64,000 bases of DNA from Cepaea nemoralis (GCA_014155875.1 JACEFZ010017823.1:392501-456500); one strand, 5' to 3'; positions 37,446-50,123 are shown, counted from the stretch's first letter. Numbers and translations: made by a program. Notes: generated by a model from the letters alone, not told the origin.

Positions 37446-37575
37446 AACATCACTGCACTCAGGACATTCTCACATGCTCTGTACCCTTGTTCAACAGCCA
37501 GCGAAGAGTCACTGCTAACGGTTCTAACTGCCATCTGATTGAAAGTTCTCCTGGTCTTCCATCTCAGTTATGAAA
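37446..37575. repeat. Second copy of the 34.3-kb dispersed repeat
   Basis: Opposite orientation to 34310-34455; CACTGCACTCAGGACATTCT and CCAGCGAAGAGTCACTGCTA shared with small changes. Confidence 0.7.
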
Positions 37576-38202
37576 GTCCTCCAGAGCCCCTGTTGACCCC
37601 CTGCCATATCATCCTCCCCACTTATGGGTGCTCAGTCTGTTCCGCCGCTGTCTCCACCTGGTCTGGTCTACCTGTTTCTATTGTGACTGAATTCATGAAC
37701 ATGGCTCAGTATTACAGGTATGGATATCTGACTGATTGATTGCCTCATGTGAGTGTTTATTTTGGATATGTGATTGCTTAATGGATATTTGACAGTTATG
37801 CATAATGTATACTTTGCAGTGTGATTGTTTATTTGTGATGTGTGATTGTATTGTCATGGTGTGTGGTTGTTTAATTTTGATCATTTTAAATATCTATTTG
37901 TAATGCCTGATGTTTAATCATGATGTGTATTTTTTCCCATATGCGATTGTTTATTTGTGATTTGTATTTTGAGTCTGAATTATTGTTGATTAATATTTGT
38001 GATGTTGTCTTTTTATGTACAGTCACTTATGGTGGCACATTTTGAGAAATTGGTAAATAAATTAATATATAATATGACTGGCACACAGTGGGCGCGTCAG
38101 TGAAGTTTATAGCAAACGGCACCCATAGTGTCATGAGTATGGTCAGACATGGGTTTGTCACCCAGGCCCGTTGCCAGCTAAAGTGAGGGAAAGATTGGTT
38201 GC

Positions 38203-39010
38203 CTACTCCTCTGTGCACTCAGACCTACAAAATATAACAGTGCTTTCTGTTGTCTGTGTCATCAATTGCCTACTCCTCTGTGCACTCAGACCTACAAAAT
38301 ATAACAGTGCTTTCTGTTGTCTGTGTCATCAATTGCCTACTCCTCTGTGCACTCAGACCTACAAAATATAACAGTGCTTTCTGTTGTCTGTGTCATCAAT
38401 TGCCTACTCCTCTGTGCACTCAGACCTACAAAATATAACAGTGCTTTCTGTTGTCTGTGTCATCAATTGCCTACTCCTCTGTGCACTCAGACCTACAAAA
38501 TATAACAGTGCTTTCTGTTGTCTGTGTCATCAATTGCCTACTCCTCTGTGCACTCAGACCTACAAAATATAACAGTGCTTTCTGTTGTCTGTGTCATCAA
38601 TTGCCTACTCCTCTGTGCACTCAGACCTACAAAATATAACAGTGCTTTCTGTTGTCTGTGTCATCAATTGCCTACTCCTCTGTGCACTCAGACCTACAAA
38701 ATATAACAGTGCTTTCTGTTGTCTGTGTCATCAATTGCCTACTCCTCTGTGCACTCAGACCTACAAAATATAACAGTGCTTTCTGTTGTCTGTGTCATCA
38801 ATTGCCTACTCCTCTGTGCACTCAGACCTACAAAATATAACAGTGCTTTCTGTTGTCTGTGTCATCAATTGCCTACTCCTCTGTGCACTCAGACCTACAA
38901 AATATAACAGTGCTTTCTGTTGTCTGTGTCATCAATTGCCTACTCCTCTGTGCACTCAGACCTACAAAATATAACAGTGCTTTCTGTTGTCTGTGTCATC
39001 AATTGCCTAC
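38203..39010. repeat. 67-bp tandem array, 12 identical copies
   Basis: Unit CTACTCCTCTGTGCACTCAG, ACCTACAAAATATAACAGTG, CTTTCTGTTGTCTGTGTCAT, CAATTGC. I see no difference between copies. 67 is one more than a multiple of three, so each + frame shows the same short overlapping ORF (MSVSSIAYSSVHSDLQNITV) again and again; none is a gene. The unit's first half derives from the dispersed repeat seen at 37100 and 58800. Confidence 0.97.
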
Positions 39011-39394
39011 TTCTTTTCCCATTCTATTAGTGCCAGCTATTGTGTTCATCTGTTGCTCTAAAGACCTCAAGCGTTTGCTCCATTATTCTCAAATTCTGTC
39101 TCTAGAAAGAATGTAAGGGTGAGTGACCGTCCACATTAACTGATGCTGAAATGAGGTTGAGTACCAGGCAATTAATTCACACTTTCTAACCCAAACTGCT
39201 CGTGTGTTAGAGAAACAGTCTGTGAGTCTCAAGGAGTCAAAATAATATGTCTAAGGGACAGAAAACATCTAAGGGACAGAAAAGAAAAGATTTTGCCAAA
39301 ATGTTATGTTGAACCTGTTCTGGTGTATGGCAGTGAATCATGTAATATGAAGGAACACATTAGGGAGAACTTGGAGTAGTGGTTTCTGGGACAG

Positions 39395-39905
39395 TTGTTG
39401 CCAATATATTGAGTAATAACAATGAATGTCCGGAAAAGGTTAATGGAAGTAGAGCATTATTTAGAACTATAATGAAGAGACAATAATTTTTGGTTATGTA
39501 ATGAGTAGAGGGAACCATAATGGAGGGGTATAGGATATGTGAGACTGGGCTTCTAGCCTTATGCCATTGAGAAGAGGAAGGCCAAAGAGAAGACAGGTGC
39601 AGGATGTAGTAGTTGATCTCCAGATGGGTGTATCGAACGCAGGACATTTGCTTATGACCAAGAAGTTTTCCGGAAGGTTGGTATGGGAGCGAGGTTCTGC
39701 AAAGGACATGCAACTGAATGAATGAGAAGAGGCATTGGGAAATATCTTGACAACTGGAAATGGCAGCGGCATGCTGAGAACAATTATGCTAGCTGGCTTA
39801 AGTCATGGAGGAATATCATGAACGGAATTGATCTAGAACACCGTGGACCAGGATCTGTGGAAAGTCATGAACATTATACCATTTAGCAGGGCTGCTGATG
39901 ATGAT
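39395..39905 (+). mobile_element. Two adjacent decayed LINE tails
   Basis: First part: fragments like TIMEGY, GRGRP-type and RLVWERGSAKDMQ, ending TGAATGAATGAG, matching the - strand copy at 57490-57745. Second part (from 39723): RRGIGKYLDNW, SWRNIMNGIDLEHRGPGSVE, a decayed version of the 18690 tail ending in GATGATGATG. Both 5'-truncated. Confidence 0.65.
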
Positions 39906-40639
39906 GGGACAGAACGAGTTAAAGGAACAACTGAGGTAGAATGGGTTGATTAAACAAAATAATGGGGCAGATGCAGGTAAGCAACGTACGTCACACATAG
40001 ATTAGTTAATAAATGGGTTTTGACATGCCTGGTTGTGAAAGAGTTTTAACAAGGGTGTTTCTACTTTGGGAGTGTACCAAGTGAACGTAGAAATTTGCTG
40101 CTGGATTCAGTTATAATTGTTGACATAAGAAAATCTGTTATCTGTAATGGAACGATGTATAATTGATTGATATGCTATATTCCTTCTTGTTGCTTTGTGG
40201 TTGCATTTTCTTGTATGTAAAAATGTGTATTATATTCATTCCACTGGCAATATCATAGAAAGTAATAAATATTTATTTGCTCTCAAATGTGATGTTGGTG
40301 TTCGTTTTTACGTTTAAGAGTCATACTTGCGACGCACCAACCATGGATGGATTGGAGTTGGCTGCAATGCTTCTTTAATTGTTGTGGTTCTTTTTTTGTC
40401 TTGTTCTTCATTTTCGTTTCTTCTTTCCTGACTTTTCTTCATATTACTTCAAAGGACATAACGTTGAAGAGAGGCAGGTCTTGAATGGCACAAGCTGAAG
40501 ACACTCAGTCAAGTGTGTGGAATTGGAAGGATAGCGCGGAGAGAAGAACGGGTCATGGTGCCACCAAACCATGCAGCATTGTATAGAGTTATAGTTACAT
40601 TGGGCCGATGATGCTGGAAATAGGCAGCGAGTGATACTA

Positions 40640-40950
40640 CAAACAAATGGGCGCTACAGATGACAGTCTGGCATATGCTACTGCAACGTCTAGCATGAGA
40701 ATGGAAGTTGAGACTGACGGCCTCCTTCAGATGGTTGGAAGACAGCACAGCCAGACGCGTTGTGTTTGCAACGGAATAACAGAGCATACTTCGGAAAGTG
40801 GAAACTTATTTCTGAACGGAGTGACTGGTGTTGCTCAACAAAACGCTGGTTGCAAGTGTGTTATGCCCAGGACATGCAGGTGTGCGGGATAATGAACAGG
40901 AGGCTAGGCTGGCTGCTGAGCTCTTCCAGGTGGAGAGCTAGTTTATAATT
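40640..40950 (+). mobile_element. LINE RNase H fragment
   Basis: SSMRMEVETDGLLQMVG, then VCNGITEHTSESGN, then in another frame LCPGHAGVRDNEQEARLAAE. Equivalent to the PGHAGVQGNERADKLAGE region at 22300; the final catalytic Asp is replaced and frames are broken. Confidence 0.7.
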
Positions 40951-40952
40951 AA

Positions 40953-41832
40953 CTAGCTGACCCGGCCCGGCTTCACCCAGTCCCTGGTGGGGAGCATCTC
41001 ATTTAATTCATATAAGTAGTCATATAAGCTCCCGTTCCCGACTATCTGTCTGTCTGTCTGACCCGGCCCGGCTTCACCCAGTCCCTGGTGGGGAGCATCT
41101 CATTTAATTCATATACGTAGTCATATAAGCTCCCGTTCCCGACTGTCTGTCTGTCTGAGCCGGCCCGGCTTCACCCAGTCCCTGGTGGGGAGCACCTCAT
41201 TTAATTCATATAAGTAGTCATATAAGCTCCCGTTCCCGACTATCTGTCTGTCTATTTGACCCGGCGTGGCTTCTCCCAGCTCCTGGCGGGGAGCGTCTCA
41301 TTAAATTCACACAGTAACTTAAAAGAATGTCCTTCCACACGCCATCCATTAATTTTAATGAAAACTGTTTTTAATCACCTACATGACTGTAGATAACTTC
41401 TTTAAGCATAAAAAGATGAGTTACAATGTTATGCATTATGCATTATTTTTATGAAAACTTTGAAAATGCCTTAAAGATTATATCATTATTTATTATAACT
41501 CATATGCCTGTAAATAACTATAGGCAGAGTTTATAAATCTTTGAAAACGATACAACAATATGACTATAAAGTATATAGAAATGTTATTAAAAGTTATGCC
41601 CCTTGAAATAACTTTTTTAGAGTTAAGTCCCATTGCTATATAGAAGTTATAATGAAAAATGAAATATTAAATTTTAGTAAGTAAGTAGCCGAAAAAAAAA
41701 ACTAAAAAACTATGACAGAAAGTTGCACAGGAATGAAAAGAAAACGTGTAGAAAATTTCATCTCAATCGGATGGACCTTTCGCGAACGCATAAAGAACGG
41801 ACATACATACTTTGCCTTTTATAGATATAGAT
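40953..41832 (+). mobile_element. Repeat element with 99-bp head repeats
   Basis: Starts CTAGCTGACCCGGCCCGGCT. About 3.3 tandem copies of a 99-bp block (TTCACCCAGTCCCTGGTGGG to CTCCCGTTCCCGACTATCTG) are followed by AT-rich sequence. The end is AATTTCATCTCAATCGGATG, GACCTTTCGCGAACGCATAA, ACATACATACTTTGCC, TTTATAGATATAGAT. Such ends are widespread in invertebrate genomes; class unresolved. Confidence 0.65.
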
Positions 41833-42289
41833 TGTTTCAATCTGTCTCCGTGTTTGTGACCAAAACAGCAGTACTTATCTAATGGTGAGAGTTGGATATT
41901 GTAAGCTTTTTAACTATATTTAAATTCGACTCCCACATATCTCCTAGTTCCATGACAGCACCTCTTTTTGCATTCTTATGTTAATTGATTTATTTTGTTG
42001 TTTCGAGATTTGAAAATTGAAGATTGAGCACAACCCACTACTGGCAAAGCTGATCTTATTCCGGTACGAACCTTGGGCCCTGTCCACATCAGATTGTAAG
42101 CGCTAGACGAGAGAGAGAAACTCCAGTCTTATTTTAATGTCTGTTCACTCAACTGGATCTGCATTGCCACCTGAATATACGCTTGATTCCACTTCTTGAA
42201 ATGAGGCTTTACCAAGTTCTGCGAGTGAAGGAGATAAACCTTTTCCCTGACAGTTTTAAATTAATGTTGTTTAGTAGAGTAGAGAGTAT

Positions 42290-42990
42290 TTGACGAGAAA
42301 AAGGGTGCTCAAGTGCTACACAGAACCTTCATACGTGCATGAATGTGAAACGTGGACAATGAACAGACAAGCTGAAAGCCACCTCATGGAAATGTGGTTT
42401 CTGAGACAATTGCAACGAACACCATGGATAACCGCGCTGTGGCAAATGGGCTACTGACGTAATTAGTAATCCCGCATACCACGTTCGAAACACAGTTGCT
42501 GGCGATATGGCAGCAGACCGCCTTGCGTTGGTTTGTATATAATGGTATGGGAGTAGTTCATTCAGAAAGCAATGGTAAACTATGAACGTAAACTTGCCAA
42601 GAAATCACAAACATCCATACAATGATGGGGTTGACTGCGACGTCCTGTAGAGGATATGCAACTATCTAACCGTGGAGAGACAGAAAAAAACAAACTAATG
42701 AGCAAGTCCTACAAGAAACAAATGAAAATCGTTGATTGGGTAGAGAAAGTATGTGGTTTTCGGAAAGGGGGGGGGGGGGGGGGCGTTGTGAGAAGAAATA
42801 AACTAGAAAACTTGGTGACAACTGGCAACATTGAGGGGGAAAGAATTAGGGGAAGGCAGAGAAGTAAATATCTGGATGGCTTGGACGCGTGGTATAATGA
42901 AGAAAAGAACACATACATCATCCACGACTCTGGTGATCGCGTGAGGTGGCGAAACATGACCGCCCACGCTTCTCACCATGACACATGACG
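42290..42990 (+). mobile_element. LINE 3' fragment split by a SINE
   Basis: Before the SINE: VLKCYTEPSYVHECETWTMN, RQAESHLMEMWFLRQLQRTP, WIT. After it: MSKSYKKQ in place of NAQVLQET, then VVRRNKLENLVTTGNIEGER, IRGRQRSKYLDGLDAWYNEE, IIHDSGDRVRWRNMTAHASH. A 17-base G run (42768-42784) replaces sequence inside the GHVVRR block. Same family as 17118-17527. Confidence 0.85.
42435..42666 (+). mobile_element. SINE family A copy inside the LINE
   Basis: Flanked by TAACCG (42429-42434, 42667-42672). It contains the family A core on the + strand (GAAAGCAATGGTAAACTATG, AACTTGCCAAGAAATCACAA, GACTGCGACGTCCTGTAGAG) and a B-box-like CACGTTCGAAAC. Confidence 0.85.
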
Positions 42991-42999
42991 ATGATCATT

Positions 43000-43236
43000 T
43001 GAATTGCTGACTGATTTACGGTTGATGACAACTAGGTACAGACAAGGTGGACAAGTCACACATTCACCTCAACCATGCCTCTGGGCTCTCCACGGTGTGG
43101 TACAGATCCTGGGTGAATCCTGGATGACTGTTTACCGTCATCATCGGTGATTGCTGTGACTCTCTTGCAATCTCACAGTGTAGCAGTTTGCAGTCCTCGC
43201 CATAGTGGGAGCCATGGTCGGCGCAGTCTTTGTTAG
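43000..43236. other. Left flank of the satellite
   Basis: Unique-looking sequence; no coding or element signature identified. Confidence 0.4.
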
Positions 43237-46200
43237 AGACACGGTGGTCCCCGAGACCCGTGAAGGAGCGGAGGACAGAGATTGCAAATGGTGGTTTCCG
43301 TGACCCGTGAAGGAGAGGAGGACAGAGATTGCAAATGGTGGTTTCCGTGACCCGTGAAGGAGAGGAGGACAGAGATTGCATATGGTGGTTCCCGTGACCC
43401 GTGAAGGAGAGGAGGACAGAGATTGCAAATGGTGGTTCCCGTGACCCGTGAAGGAGAGGAGGACAGAGAGTGCAAATGGTGGTTCCCGTGACCCGTGAAG
43501 GAGAGGAGGACAGAGATTGCAAATGGTGGTTCCCGTGACCCGTGAAGGAGCGGAGGACAGAGATTGCAAATGGTGGTCCCCGTGACCCGTGAAGGAGAGG
43601 AGGACAGAGATTGCAAATGGTGGTTCCCGTGACCCGTGAAGGAGAGGAGGACAGAGATTGCATATGGTGGTTCCCGTGACCCGTGAAGGAGAGGAGGACA
43701 GAGATTGCAAATGGTGGTTTCCGTGACCCCTGAAGGAGAGGAGGACAGAGATTGCATATGGTGGTTCCCGTGACCCGTGAAGGAGAGGAGGACAGAGATT
43801 GCAAATGGTGGTTCCCGTGACCCGTGAAGGAGAGGAGGACAGAGATTGCAAATGGTATTCTCTGTGATCCGTGAAGGAGAGGAGGACAGAGATTGCAAAT
43901 GGTGGTTCCCGTGACCCGTGAAGGAGCGGAGGACAGAGATTGCAAATGGTGGTCCCCGTGACCCGTGAAGGAGAGGAGGACAGAGATTGCAAATAGTGGT
44001 TCCCGTGACCCGTGAAGGAGAGGATGACAGAGATTGCATATGGTGGTTCCCGTGACCCGTGAAGGAGAGGAGGACAGAGATTTCAAATGGTGGTCCCCGT
44101 GACCCGTGAAGGAGAGGAGGACAGAGATTGCAAATGGTGGTTCCCGTGACCCGTGAAGGAGAGGAGGACAGAGATTGCAAATGGTGGTCCCCGTGACCCG
44201 TGAAGGAGAGGAGGACAGAGATTGCAAATGGTGGTTCCCGTGACCCGTGAAGGAGAGGAGGACAGAGATTGCAAATGGTGGTTCCCGTGATCCGTGAAGG
44301 AGAGGAGGACAGAGATTGCAAATGGTGGTTCCCGTGACCCGTGAAGGAGAGGAGGACAAAGATTGCAAATGGTGGTCCCCGTGACCCGTGAAGGAGAGGA
44401 GGACAGAGATTGCAAATGGTGGTCTCTGTGGTCCGTGAAGGAGAGGAGGACAGAGATTGCAAATGGTGGTCCCCGTGACCCGTGAAGGAGCGGAGGACAG
44501 AGATTGCAAATGGTGGTTCCCGTGACCCGTGAAGGAGAGGAGGACAGAGATTGCAAATGGTGGTTCCCGTGACCCGTGAAGGAGAGGAGGACAGAGATTG
44601 CAAATGGTGGTTCCCGTGACCCGTGAAGGAGAGGAGGACAGAGATTGCAAATGGTGGTTCCCGTGACCCGTGAAGGAGAGGAGGACAGAGATTGCAAATG
44701 GTGGTTCCCGTGACCCGTGAAGGAGAGGAGGACAGAGATTGCAAATAGTGGTTCCCGTGACCCGTGAAGGAGAGGAGGACAGAGATTGCAAATGGTGGTT
44801 CCCGTGACCCGTGAAGGAGAGGAGGACAGAGATTGCAAATGGTGGTTCCCGTGACCCGTGAAGGAGAGGAGGACAGAGATTGCAAATGGTGGTTCCCGTG
44901 ACCCGTGAAGGAGAGGAGGACAGAGATTGCAAATGGTGGTTCCCGTGACCCGTGAAGGAGAGGAGGACAGAGATTGCAAATGGTGGTTCCCGTGACCCGT
45001 GAAGGAGAGGAGGACAGAGAGTTGCAAATGGTGGTTCCCGTGACCCGTGAAGGAGAGGAGGACAGGAGATTGCAAATGGTGGTTCCCGTGACCCGTGAAG
45101 GAGAGGAGGACAGAGATTGCAAATAGGTGGTTCCCGTGACCCGTGAAGGAGAGGAGGACAGAGATTGCAAATGGTGGTTCCCGTGACCCGTGAAGGAGAG
45201 GAGGACAGAGATTGCAAATGGTGGTTCCCGTGACCCGTGGAAGGAGAGGAGGACAGAGATTGCAAATGGGTTCCCGTGACCCGTGAAAGGAAAGGAAGGA
45301 CAGAGATTGCAACAATGTGGTCCGTGACCCGTGAAGGAGAGGAGGACAGAGATTGCAAATGGTGGTTTCCCGTGACCCGTGAAGGAGAGGAGGACAGAGA
45401 TTGCAAATGGTGGTTCCCGTGACCCGTGAGGAGGAGGAGGACAGAGATTGCAAATGGTGGTTCCCGTGACCCGTGAAGGAGAGGAGGACAGAGATTGCAA
45501 ATGGTGGTTCCCGTGGACCCGTGAAAGGAGAGGAGGACAGAGATTGCAAATGGTGGTCCCGTGACCCGTGAGGAGAGGAGGACAGAGATTGCAAATGGTG
45601 GTTCCCTGACCCGTGAAGGAGAGGAGGACAGAGATTGCAAATGGTGGTTCCCGTGACCCGTGAAGGAGAGGAGGACAGAGATTGCAAATGGTGGTTCCCG
45701 TGACCCGTGAAGGAGAGGAGGACAGAGATTGCAAATGGTGGTTCCCGTGACCCGTGAAGGAGAGGAGGACAGAGATTGCAAATGGTGGTTCCCGTGACCG
45801 TGAAGGAGAGGAGGACAGAGATTGCAAATGGTGGTTCCCGTGACCGTGAAGGAGAGGAGGACAGAGATTGCAAATGGTGGTTCCCGTGACCCGTGAAGGA
45901 GAGGAGGACAGAGATTGCAATGGTGGTTCCCGTGACCCGTGAAGGAGAGGAGGACAGAGACTTGCAAATGGTGGTTCCCGTGACCCGTGAAGGAGAGGAG
46001 GACAGAGATTGCAAATGGTGGTTCCCGTGACCCGTGAAGGAGAGGAGGACAGAGATTGCAATGGTGGTTCCCGTGACCCGTGAAGGAGAGGAGGACAGAG
46101 ATTGCAAATGGTGGTTCCCGTGACCCGTGAAGGAGAGAGCAGAGACAGAGATGTGCCCGTAAGATGGAGATCAATGGTTCCCGTGACCCGTGAAGGAGAG

Positions 46201-49200
46201 GAGGACAGAGATTGCAAATGGTGGTTCCCGTGACCCGTGAAGGAGAGGAGGACAGAGATTGCAAATGGTGGTTCCCGTGACCCGTGAAGGAGCGGAGGAC
46301 AGAGATTGCAAATGGTGGTTCCCGTGACCCGTGAAGGAGAGGAGGACAGAGATTGCAAATGGTGGTTCCCGTGACCCGTGAAGGAGAGGAGGACAGAGAT
46401 TGCAAATGGTGGTTCCCGTGACCCGTGAAGGAGAGGAGGACAGAGATTGCAAATGGTGGTTCCCGTGACCCGTGAAGGAGAGGAGGACAGAGATTGCAAA
46501 TGGTGGTTCCCGTGACCCGTGAAGGAGAGGAGGACAGAGATTGCAAATGGTGGTTCCCGTGACCCGTGAAGGAGAGGAGGACAGAGATTGCAATGGTGGT
46601 TCCCGTGACCCGTGAAGGAGAGGAGGACAGAGATTGCAAATGGTGGTTCCCGTGACCCGTGAAGGAGAGGAGGACAGAGATTGCAAATGGTGGTTCCCGT
46701 GACCCGTGAAGGAGAGGAGGACAGAGATTGCAAATGGTGGTTCCCGTGACCCGTGAAGGAGAGGAGGACAGAGATTGCAAATGGTGGTTCCCGTGACCCG
46801 TGAAGGAGAGGAGGACAGAGATTGCAAATGGTGGTTCCCGTGACCCGTGAAGGAGCGGAGGACAGAGATTGCAATGGTGGTTCCCGTGACCCGTGAAGGA
46901 GAGGAGGACAGAGATTGCAAATGGTGGTTCCCGTGACCCGTGAAGGAGAGGAGGACAGAGATTGCAAATGGTGTTCCCGTGACCCGTGAAGGAGAGGAGG
47001 ACAGAGATTGCAAATGGTGGTTCCCGTGACCCGTGAAGGAGAGGAGGACAGAGATTGCAAATGGTGGTTCCCGTGACCCGTGAAGGAGAGGAGGACAGAG
47101 ATTGCAAATGGTGGTCTCTGTGGTCCGTGAAGGGGAGGAGGACAGAGATTGCAAATGGTTGTTCCCGTGACCCGTGAAGGAGAGGAGGACAGAGATTGCA
47201 AATGGTGGTTCCCGTGACCCGTGAAGGAGAGGAGGACAGAGATTGCAAATGGTGGTTCCCGTGACCAGTGAAGGAGAGGAGGACAGAGATTGCAAATGGT
47301 GGTTCCCGTGACCGTGAAGGAGAGGAGGACAGAGATTGCAAATGGTGGTTCCCGTGACCCGTGAAGGAGCGGAGGACAGAGATTGCAAATGGTGGTTCCC
47401 GTGACCCGTGAAGGAGAGGAGGACAGAGATTGCAAATGGTGGTTCCCGTGACCCGTGAAGGAGCGGAGGACAGAGATTGCAAATGGTGGACCCGTGAAGG
47501 AGCGGAGACAGAGATTGCAAATGGTGGTTCCCGTGACACGTGAAGGAGAGGAGGACAGAGATTGCAAATGGTGTTCCCGTGACCCGTGAAGGAGAGGAGG
47601 ACAGAGATTGCAAATGGTGGTTCCCGTGACCCGTGAAGGAGAGGAGGACAGAGATTGCAAATGGTGGTTCCCGTGACCCGTGAGGAGAGGAGGACAGAGA
47701 TTGCAAATGGTGGTTCCCGTGATCCGTGAAGGAGAGGAGGACAGAGATTGCAAATGGTGGTTCCCGTGACCCTGTGAAGGAGAGGAGGACAGAGATTGCA
47801 ATGGTGGTTCCCGTGACCCGTGAAGAGAGGAGGACAGAGATTGCAAATGGTGGTTCCCTGTGACCCGTGAAGGAGAGGAGGACAGAGATTGCAAATGGTG
47901 GTTCCCCGTGACCCGTGAAGGACGAGGAGGACAGAAGATTGCAAATGGTGGTTCCCGTGACCCGTGAATGAAGAGGAGGACAGAGATTGCAAATGGTGGT
48001 TCCCGTGACCCGTGAAGGAGAGGAGGACAGAGATTGCAAATGGTGGTCCCGTGACCAGTGAAGGAGAGGAGGACAGAGATTGCAAATGGTGGTTCCCGTG
48101 ACACGTGAAGGAGAGGAGAACAGAGATTGCAAATGGTGGTTCCCGTGACCCGTGAAGGAGCGGAGGACAGAGATGGCAAATAGTGGTTCCCGTGACCCGT
48201 GAAGGAGAGGAGGACAGAGATTGCAAATGGTGGTCCCCGTGACCCGTGAAGGAGCGGAGGACAGAGATTGCAAATGGTGGACCCGTGAAGGAGCGGAGGA
48301 CAGAGATTGCAAATGGTGGTTCCCGTGACCCGTGAAGGAGAGGAGGACAGAGATTGCAAATGGTGGTTCCCGTGACCCGTGAAGGAGAGGAGGACAGAGA
48401 TTGCAAATGGTGGTTCCCGTGACCCGTGAAGGAGAGGAGGACAGAGATTGCAAATGGTGGTCCCCGTGACCCGTGAAGGAGCGGAGGACAGAGATTGCAA
48501 ATGGTGGTTCCCGTGACCCGTGAAGGAGAGGAGGACAGAGATTGCAAATGGTGGTTCCCGTGACCCGTGAAGGAGAGGAGGACAGAGATTTCAAATGGTG
48601 GTCCCCGTGACCCGTGAAGGAGAGGAGGACAGAGATTGCAAATGGTGGTTCCCGTGACCCGTGAAGGAGAGGAGGACAGAGATTGCAAATGGTGGTTCCC
48701 GTGACCCGTGAAGGAGAGGAGGACAGAGATTGCAAATGGTGGTTCCCGTGACCCGTGAAGGAGCGGAGGACAGAGATTGCAAATGGTGGTTCCCGTGACC
48801 CGTGAAGGAGAGGAGGACAGAGATTGCAAATGGTGGTTCCCGTGACCCGTGAAGGAGAGGAGGACAAAGATTGCAAATGGTGGTTCCCGTGACCCGTGAA
48901 GGAGAGGAGGACAGAGATTGCAAATGGTGGTTCCCGTGACCCGTGAAGGAGAGGAGGACAGAGATTGCAAATGGTGGTTCCCGTGACCCGTGAAGGAGAG
49001 GAGGACAGAGATTGCAAATGGTGGTTCCCGTGACCCGTGAAGGAGAGGAGGACAGAGATTGCAAATGGTGGTTCCCGTGACCCGTGAAGGAGAGGAGGAC
49101 AGAGATTGCAAATGGTGGTTCCCGTGACCAGTGAAGGAGAGGAGGACAGAGATTGCAAATGGTGGTTCCCGTGACACGTGAAGGAGAGGAGAACAGAGAT

Positions 49201-50123
49201 TGCAAATGGTGGTTCCCGTGACCCGTGAAGGAGCGGAGGACAGAGATGGCAAATAGTGGTTCCCGTGACCCGTGAAGGAGAGGAGGACAGAGATTGCAAA
49301 TGGTGGTCCCCGTGACCCGTGAAGGAGCGGAGGACAGAGATTGCAAATGGTGGACCCGTGAAGGAGCGGAGGACAGAGATTGCAAATGGTGGTTCCCGTG
49401 ACCCGTGAAGGAGAGGAGGACAGAGATTGCAAATGGTGGTTCCCGTGACCCGTGAAGGAGAGGAGGACAGAGATTGCAAATGGTGGTTCCCGTGACCCGT
49501 GAAGGAGAGGAGGACAGAGATTGCAAATGGTGGTCCCGTGACCCGTGAAGGAGCGGAGACAGAGATTGCAATGGTGGTTCCCGTGACCCGTGAGGAGAGG
49601 AGGACAGAGATTGCAAATGGTGGTTCCCGTGACCCGTGAAGGAGAGGAGGACAGAGATTTCAAAATGGTGGTCCCCGTGACCCGTGAAGGAGAGGAGGAC
49701 AGAGATTGCAAATGGTGGTTCCCGTGACCCGTGAATGAGAGGAGGACAGAGATTGCAAATGGTGGTTCCCGTGACCCGTGAAGGAGCGGAGGACAGAGAT
49801 TGCAAATGGTGGTTCCCGTGACCCGTGAAAGGAGAGGAGGACAGAGATTGCAAATGGTGGTTCCCGTGACCCGTGAAGGAGAGGAGGACAAAGATTGCAA
49901 ATGGTGGTTCCCGTGACCCGTGAAGGAGAGGAGGACAGAGATTGCAAATGGTGGTTCCCGTGACCCGTGAAGGAGAGGAGGACAGAGATTGCAAATGGTG
50001 GTTCCCGTGACCCGTGAAGGAGCGGATGACAGAGATTGCAAATGGTGGTCTCTGTGATCCGTGAAGGAGAGGAGGACAGAGATTGCAAATGGTGGTCTCT
50101 GTGATCCGTGAAGGAGAGGAGGA
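43237..50123. repeat. 46-bp satellite array, about 150 copies
   Basis: Unit GAGGACAGAGATTGCAAATG, GTGGTTCCCGTGACCCGTGA, AGGAGA. Recurrent variants: GGTCCCCG, GAGCGG, TCTCTGTGGTCC, TTTCAAATGG, GACAAAG. The + strand has a purine-rich stretch of about 20 bases per unit. The - strand contains no stop codon in any frame and 46 is one more than a multiple of three, so an open frame cycles through all three readings every 138 bp. It stays open across indels, giving over 2300 codons of LQSLSSSPSRVTGTTICNLC-type repeats. It has no splice sites, domains or frame conservation to support it as a gene. Blocks near 47261, 48051 and 49124 share the same run of variants. Confidence 0.96.

Noticed and set aside
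38171..39116. Series of identical 62-residue ORFs as a small-gene array
   Set aside because: The same 67-bp repeat read over and over; each ORF overlaps the next.
43237..50123. CRISPR array
   Set aside because: No unique spacers: every unit is repeat throughout, and the genome is eukaryotic. The same holds for the 40-, 53- and 67-bp arrays.
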